A stretch of 9,130 nt of DNA from CADEED01 sp036274075. Its GTDB lineage: Bacteria > Pseudomonadota > Gammaproteobacteria > Steroidobacterales > Steroidobacteraceae. The position numbers and the translations under genes are program-made. The stretch's first letter is position 1; each line of letters begins with the position of its first letter. Below are positions 6,271-9,130 of the stretch, piece after piece. The notes under the pieces were generated by a model, which worked only from the letters and a program-made list of their open reading frames with translations, was not told where the DNA came from and did not search any database. Location of the stretch: assembly GCA_036274075.1 (NCBI GenBank), contig DASUGK010000003.1, positions 1-9,130 on the forward strand. The letters are read 5' to 3'.

Positions 6271-6366
6271 CCAACTTCTGCATGCCGTCCGGGCAGGCAG
6301 GGGTGCCGTGTACCAGCACGGCAGCTCATTCGAGTGCTGCGATGGGTATTGGAGCATTCGATGAGC
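6265..6366 (+). promoter_or_regulatory. Riboswitch expression platform sequestering the metX start
   Basis: Downstream of the aptamer, 6324-6338 can pair with 6353-6366 in a 14-bp stem (one bulged T at 6330, one G-U pair) around a 14-nt loop. This buries AGC of the GGAG ribosome site (6351-6354), the six bases that follow, and the metX AUG (6361-6363). The competing pairing is GATGAGC at 6265-6271, the 3' strand of P1, with GCTCATT at 6324-6330. SAM would stabilise P1, release GCTCAT and close the start; without SAM, GCTCAT is held by the former P1 strand and the start stays open. A further 7-bp hairpin, TGCCGTG (6304-6310) with CACGGCA (6317-6323), abuts the switch and could stack on it. No U-tract follows any of these stems, so translational control is favoured over termination. 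Confidence 0.8.
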
Positions 6367-7422
6367 GAGACACGATTCACCCGCGCCGACGAGGCGACAT
6401 CCCCTGCGCAGAACAGCGCCATCCAGGTGCGCGAAGGCGTGCTGGCCGTGCCCGGCGAGCTCAAGCTGCACTTCGGCGGCAGGCTGGAGTCGGTGTCCAT
6501 TGCCTGGCGGCTGGCCGGCCCCGCCAACGCGCCCGTGGTGGTCGCACTGGGCGGCATCTCCGCATCGCGTCGCGTCTGGCTGCCCGACGAGCCGCGTGGC
6601 GGCTGGTGGCACGAAGTCGTCGGTCCCGGACTGGCGCTCGACACCACGCGCTTCCGCGTCCTGAGCTTCGACTATCTCGGCGCCAGCGCCGACTCCACCG
6701 GCCCGCGTGACGGCGCGCCGTTCCCGACCGTCTCGGCCTATGACCAGGCCGATGTGCTGCTGCGCCTGATCAATCATCTCGGCATCAGCTCGCTGCGCGC
6801 CATTGCCGGCGCCTCGTACGGCGGCATGGTCGCGCTGGCCTTCGGCGAGCAGTACCCGGATCGTGTCGCGCGGCTCATCGTAATCAGCGCCGCGGACCGC
6901 GCCCATCCCATGGCCAGCGCCTGGCGCGTGGTGCAGCGGCGCATCGTCAAGTTCGCGCTGGAGTCGGGCAAGGCGGCACAGGGCCTGGAGCTGGCGCGCG
7001 CGCTCGCCATGGCCACGTATCGCAGCCCCGAGGAATTCGCGGCGCGATTCGCCGGCGCACCGCGCCGCGAGCAGGCACCCGCCGAAGGGGAGAACGACGC
7101 ACGCTTCACGCTGCCGGTCGAGGAATACCTGTTCGCGCGCGGCGCCGAATACGCGAAGACCTATCGCCCTGAATCCTTCGTGTGCCTGTCGGAGTCCATC
7201 GACCTGCATCGCGTCGACGCCGCGCGCATCTTCGCGCCGGTGACCGCGGTAGCGGTGCGCGAGGACCAGCTGGTGCCGCTGGGTGACATGCGCGCCATGG
7301 TCGCGCGCCTGCCCAATGCGGAGCTGCACGAGATTTCATCGGTATACGGCCACGATGCCTTCCTCAAGGAGAATCGGCGGCTCGCGCCCATCTTCGCGAA
7401 CGTGTTGAACGACAACCCATAG
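6361..7422 (+). CDS. metX: MetX-type homoserine O-acyltransferase (probably succinyl)
   Basis: This 353-residue alpha/beta-hydrolase-fold enzyme transfers an acyl group from acyl-CoA to the hydroxyl of homoserine, activating it for cystathionine formation. The nucleophile elbow is GASYGGM with Ser152; the charge-relay Asp302 is in REDQLVP and His331 in VYGHDAFL. The N-terminal VALGGISASR (61-70) replaces the longer oxyanion region of classical MetX, and the GASYGGM variant resembles the short MetX proteins of Xanthomonadales, several of which use succinyl-CoA. The sequence alone does not settle acetyl versus succinyl donor, and a serine O-acyltransferase role is a remoter option. ATG at 6361 has GGAG at 6351-6354, 6 nt upstream; the frame is open back to 6100, but that part is riboswitch. 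It is co-transcribed with metB, 10 nt downstream, and controlled by SAM through the leader. Confidence 0.9.
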   Translation: MSETRFTRADEATSPAQNSAIQVREGVLAVPGELKLHFGGRLESVSIAWRLAGPANAPVVVALGGISASRRVWLPDEPRGGWWHEVVGPGLALDTTRFRVLSFDYLGASADSTGPRDGAPFPTVSAYDQADVLLRLINHLGISSLRAIAGASYGGMVALAFGEQYPDRVARLIVISAADRAHPMASAWRVVQRRIVKFALESGKAAQGLELARALAMATYRSPEEFAARFAGAPRREQAPAEGENDARFTLPVEEYLFARGAEYAKTYRPESFVCLSESIDLHRVDAARIFAPVTAVAVREDQLVPLGDMRAMVARLPNAELHEISSVYGHDAFLKENRRLAPIFANVLNDNP

Positions 7423-7432
7423 GGATTGACGG

Positions 7433-8587
7433 ATGACCAAGCTGACCCAGGACACCCGCGCGGTTCGCGCGGGCCTCGAAAACTGCGACGTGACCGGGGC
7501 GGTGGTGCCGCCGCTGCACCTGTCGTCCACCTACGCCTTCCGCGGCTTCGGCGACAAGCGCAAGTACGACTACAGCCGCTCAGGCAATCCGACGCGCGAC
7601 CTGCTGGCCGAAGCGCTCGCGGACCTCGAGGGCGGCGCCGGCGCGACCATCACGGGGTCGGGCATGGGCGCGATCACGCTGGTCGGACACCTTCTGCCCG
7701 TGGGCGCACGCATCGTCGCGCCGCACGATTGTTATGGCGGCACGTTCCGCCTGTTCACCGCCTGGAACAAGCGCGGTGAGCTCAAGGTGGATTTCGTCGA
7801 CTTCGGTGATGCCGCCGCGGTGGCCACCGCGCTGTCGAAGCCGGCCGCGATGGTGTGGATCGAGACGCCCAGCAACCCGCTGCTGCGTATCACCGACATC
7901 GCGGACGTCGCACGCCGCGGCCATGCGCAGGGCGCCATTGTCGTTGCCGACAACACCTTCCTGTCGCCCGGCTGGCAGCGCCCGCTGGATCTCGGCGCCG
8001 ACGTGGTGGTGCACTCGACCACCAAGTACATCAATGGCCACAGCGACGTGGTCGGCGGCGCGGTGATCGCGAAGACAGCGGAGCTCGCAGAGCAGATCGG
8101 CTGGTGGGGCAACTGCCTCGGCCTCACGGGGTCGGCCTTCGACAGCTTCCTCACGTTGCGCGGACTGCGCACGCTGCACGTGCGGCTGCGCGAACACGGC
8201 CGCAACGCGCAAGCCGTCGCGGAGTACCTCGCGAAGCAGAAGAACGTGAAGCGCGTGTATTACCCGGGACTCCCGACGCATCCGGGCCACGACATCGCCA
8301 AGCGCCAGCAGAGCGGCTTCGGCGCCATCGTCACGCTGGAAGTGAACGGCGGCATCGACGGCGCGAAGCGTTTCTCGGAGGCGCTCGAGCTGTTCTCGCT
8401 GGCGGAGTCGCTGGGTGGCGTGGAAAGCCTGGTGGCGCATCCGGCCACCATGACGCACGCGGCCATGGCGCCCGAGGCGCGTGCCGCGGCGGGACTCGTC
8501 GACGGGCTGCTGCGGCTGTCCATCGGCATCGAATCGGCCGACGACCTGCTGCGCGATCTCGCCAACGGTGTCAATTCATTGCGTTAG
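7433..8587 (+). CDS. metB: Cystathionine gamma-synthase
   Basis: This PLP enzyme of the Cys/Met metabolism family replaces the acyl group of O-acyl-homoserine with cysteine to give cystathionine, the second step of transsulfuration toward methionine. The 384-residue protein has the PLP lysine Lys198 in HSTTKYINGHSDVVGG, Asp173 in VVADNTFLSP, the neighbouring-subunit phosphate contacts Tyr47 and Arg49 in YDYSRSGNPTR, and LRLSIGIESADDLL near the C-terminus. Lys198 and Asp173 fall at the same numbers as in E. coli MetB, and the length is close. The start ATG lies 10 nt after the metX stop, with AGGG at 7421-7424 inside that gap, so metX and metB form one transcript. Family members also include cystathionine gamma-lyase and O-acylhomoserine sulfhydrylase; the pairing with metX favours the synthase, but side activities are common. 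Confidence 0.9.
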   Translation: MTKLTQDTRAVRAGLENCDVTGAVVPPLHLSSTYAFRGFGDKRKYDYSRSGNPTRDLLAEALADLEGGAGATITGSGMGAITLVGHLLPVGARIVAPHDCYGGTFRLFTAWNKRGELKVDFVDFGDAAAVATALSKPAAMVWIETPSNPLLRITDIADVARRGHAQGAIVVADNTFLSPGWQRPLDLGADVVVHSTTKYINGHSDVVGGAVIAKTAELAEQIGWWGNCLGLTGSAFDSFLTLRGLRTLHVRLREHGRNAQAVAEYLAKQKNVKRVYYPGLPTHPGHDIAKRQQSGFGAIVTLEVNGGIDGAKRFSEALELFSLAESLGGVESLVAHPATMTHAAMAPEARAAAGLVDGLLRLSIGIESADDLLRDLANGVNSLR

Positions 8588-9130
8588 TCGGCGATCTCGC
8601 CGCAGGTGGTGTTGATCACCGCCGCGGTGATCGAGCTGGCCTTGTCCGACGCGGCGAGCACCGCCGCGTCGGCGATCTCCGCCATCCTGGGCATGCGCTT
8701 GAGCATGGTCTTCTCGGCGATACGCGCCTCGAAGGCCTCGCGCGTCACGCCCGCGGCCCGGGCGTGTTCGGCAATGGCGCTGGCGACACCCGGCGCGTCG
8801 GGTGATCCGGAGGAGCGCAGCGTCACCACGCGGATGCCATTCGGCCCGAGCTCGATGGCGAGCTGCCGGCACAGCCCCTCGATGGCCGCGCAGGCCACGC
8901 CGAATCCACCGCTCGCCACGTAGGGCTTGCGCGCCACCTGCGCGGTGAGCGCGAGGATCACGCCGGCGCCGCGCTTTTCCATGTGCCGGGCCGCCGCGGT
9001 GGCGGTGAGGAAATGCGTGCGCATGGCGTTCGCAATGGGTTCGTCGAAGGCCTCGCGTGTCATGGCCGTCAGCACGTGGCCCTGCGCGCCGCCGAGCCCG
9101 ATCAAGTTGAAGGAAATGTCCACGCGCCCC
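8584..9130 (-). CDS. SDR-fold protein, 5' end cut by window, degenerate active site
   Basis: The final 182 or so residues of a short-chain dehydrogenase/reductase-fold protein are present. The Rossmann GxxxGxG would lie beyond the right edge. RVDISFNLIGLGG occupies the place of the usual VDVLVNNAG strand. After it come a helix, the ILALTAQ strand where the catalytic Ser normally sits, and GGFGVACAAIEGLCRQLAIELGPNGIRVVTLR, here split as GGFGVACAAIEG then LCRQLAIELGPNGIRV. Aligned with the standard YSASKAALEG, the catalytic Tyr is Phe and the Lys is Cys. The C-terminal EIADAAVLAASDKAS matches the SDR pattern, but the usual GxxxxVDGG tail is replaced by AAVINTTCGEIAD. The GTG at 9121-9123 is internal to the fold, so it is not the real start. 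The TAA overlaps the metB stop tail to tail. Function is unknown; it may bind a nucleotide without classical SDR catalysis. Confidence 0.8.
   Translation of the reverse strand, partial: GRVDISFNLIGLGGAQGHVLTAMTREAFDEPIANAMRTHFLTATAAARHMEKRGAGVILALTAQVARKPYVASGGFGVACAAIEGLCRQLAIELGPNGIRVVTLRSSGSPDAPGVASAIAEHARAAGVTREAFEARIAEKTMLKRMPRMAEIADAAVLAASDKASSITAAVINTTCGEIAD

Noticed and set aside
6304..6323. TGCCGTG/CACGGCA hairpin as an intrinsic terminator
   Set aside because: No U-run follows the stem, and it sits between the two arms of a better-supported translational switch.
6100..6360. In-frame N-terminal extension of metX back to an ATG at 6100
   Set aside because: The stretch is the SAM-I aptamer and its expression platform; the predicted promoter lies inside it and the ribosome site fits the ATG at 6361.
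6282..6710. 142-codon plus-strand frame starting inside the riboswitch leader
   Set aside because: It runs out of frame through metX and has arginine/alanine-rich content typical of shadow frames in GC-rich DNA.
6151..7329. 392-codon minus-strand frame opposite metX and the riboswitch
   Set aside because: It crosses the structured leader and lies fully opposite a conserved enzyme; no domain seen.
9121..9123. GTG at 9121-9123 as the true start of the SDR gene
   Set aside because: The next residues (VDISFN) correspond to an internal strand of the Rossmann fold, so at least the cofactor-binding half lies outside the window.

Overview
The window is GC-rich and carries long runs of overlapping genes. 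The gene order, a bifunctional HisB, a TrpR/YerC-type regulator ahead of hisG and a SAM-I riboswitch ahead of a MetX-type acyltransferase all point to a gammaproteobacterium close to Xanthomonadales or related GC-rich orders. This is inferred from gene content; no marker gene in the window fixes the taxon.

Layout. The minus strand from 6029 down to 10 is a histidine biosynthesis operon in the order hisR-like regulator, hisG, hisD, hisC, hisB, hisH, hisA. hisF (and hisI) presumably lie beyond base 1. From hisG to hisA every junction overlaps by 1 or 4 nt (TGATG, ATGA, GTGA, GTGA, ATGA). Bases 6030-6150 are a compact divergent control region. Facing the his operon is a candidate sigma70 promoter followed by an 18-bp perfect palindrome that resembles a Trp-repressor-type operator. 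Facing the other way is a candidate promoter whose expected start coincides with the first base of a SAM-I (S-box) riboswitch at 6150-6270. The riboswitch controls metX (6361-7422) and metB (7433-8587), which activate homoserine and make cystathionine for methionine. A minus-strand SDR-fold gene, cut by the right edge, meets metB tail to tail with a 4-bp overlap.

How it works together. The his genes convert PRPP and ATP to imidazole-glycerol phosphate and then to histidinol and histidine. The first gene of the operon probably represses it through the palindrome when histidine is plentiful. The met genes are switched by SAM. The leader shows a clean base-pair exchange in which the 3' strand of P1 and the metX start codon carry the same hexamer, ATGAGC, and both can pair with one GCTCAT segment. 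SAM binding therefore frees that segment to close a 14-bp stem over part of the Shine-Dalgarno sequence and the AUG.

Most of the window is well-known metabolism. The items most worth a second look are the translational SAM-I expression platform, the HisR-like operator, coding-like sequence in a shifted frame between hisR and hisG, and the SDR protein that lacks its catalytic Tyr and Lys. Bases 1-9 hold no identifiable feature. No mobile elements, CRISPR arrays, tRNA or rRNA genes were seen.
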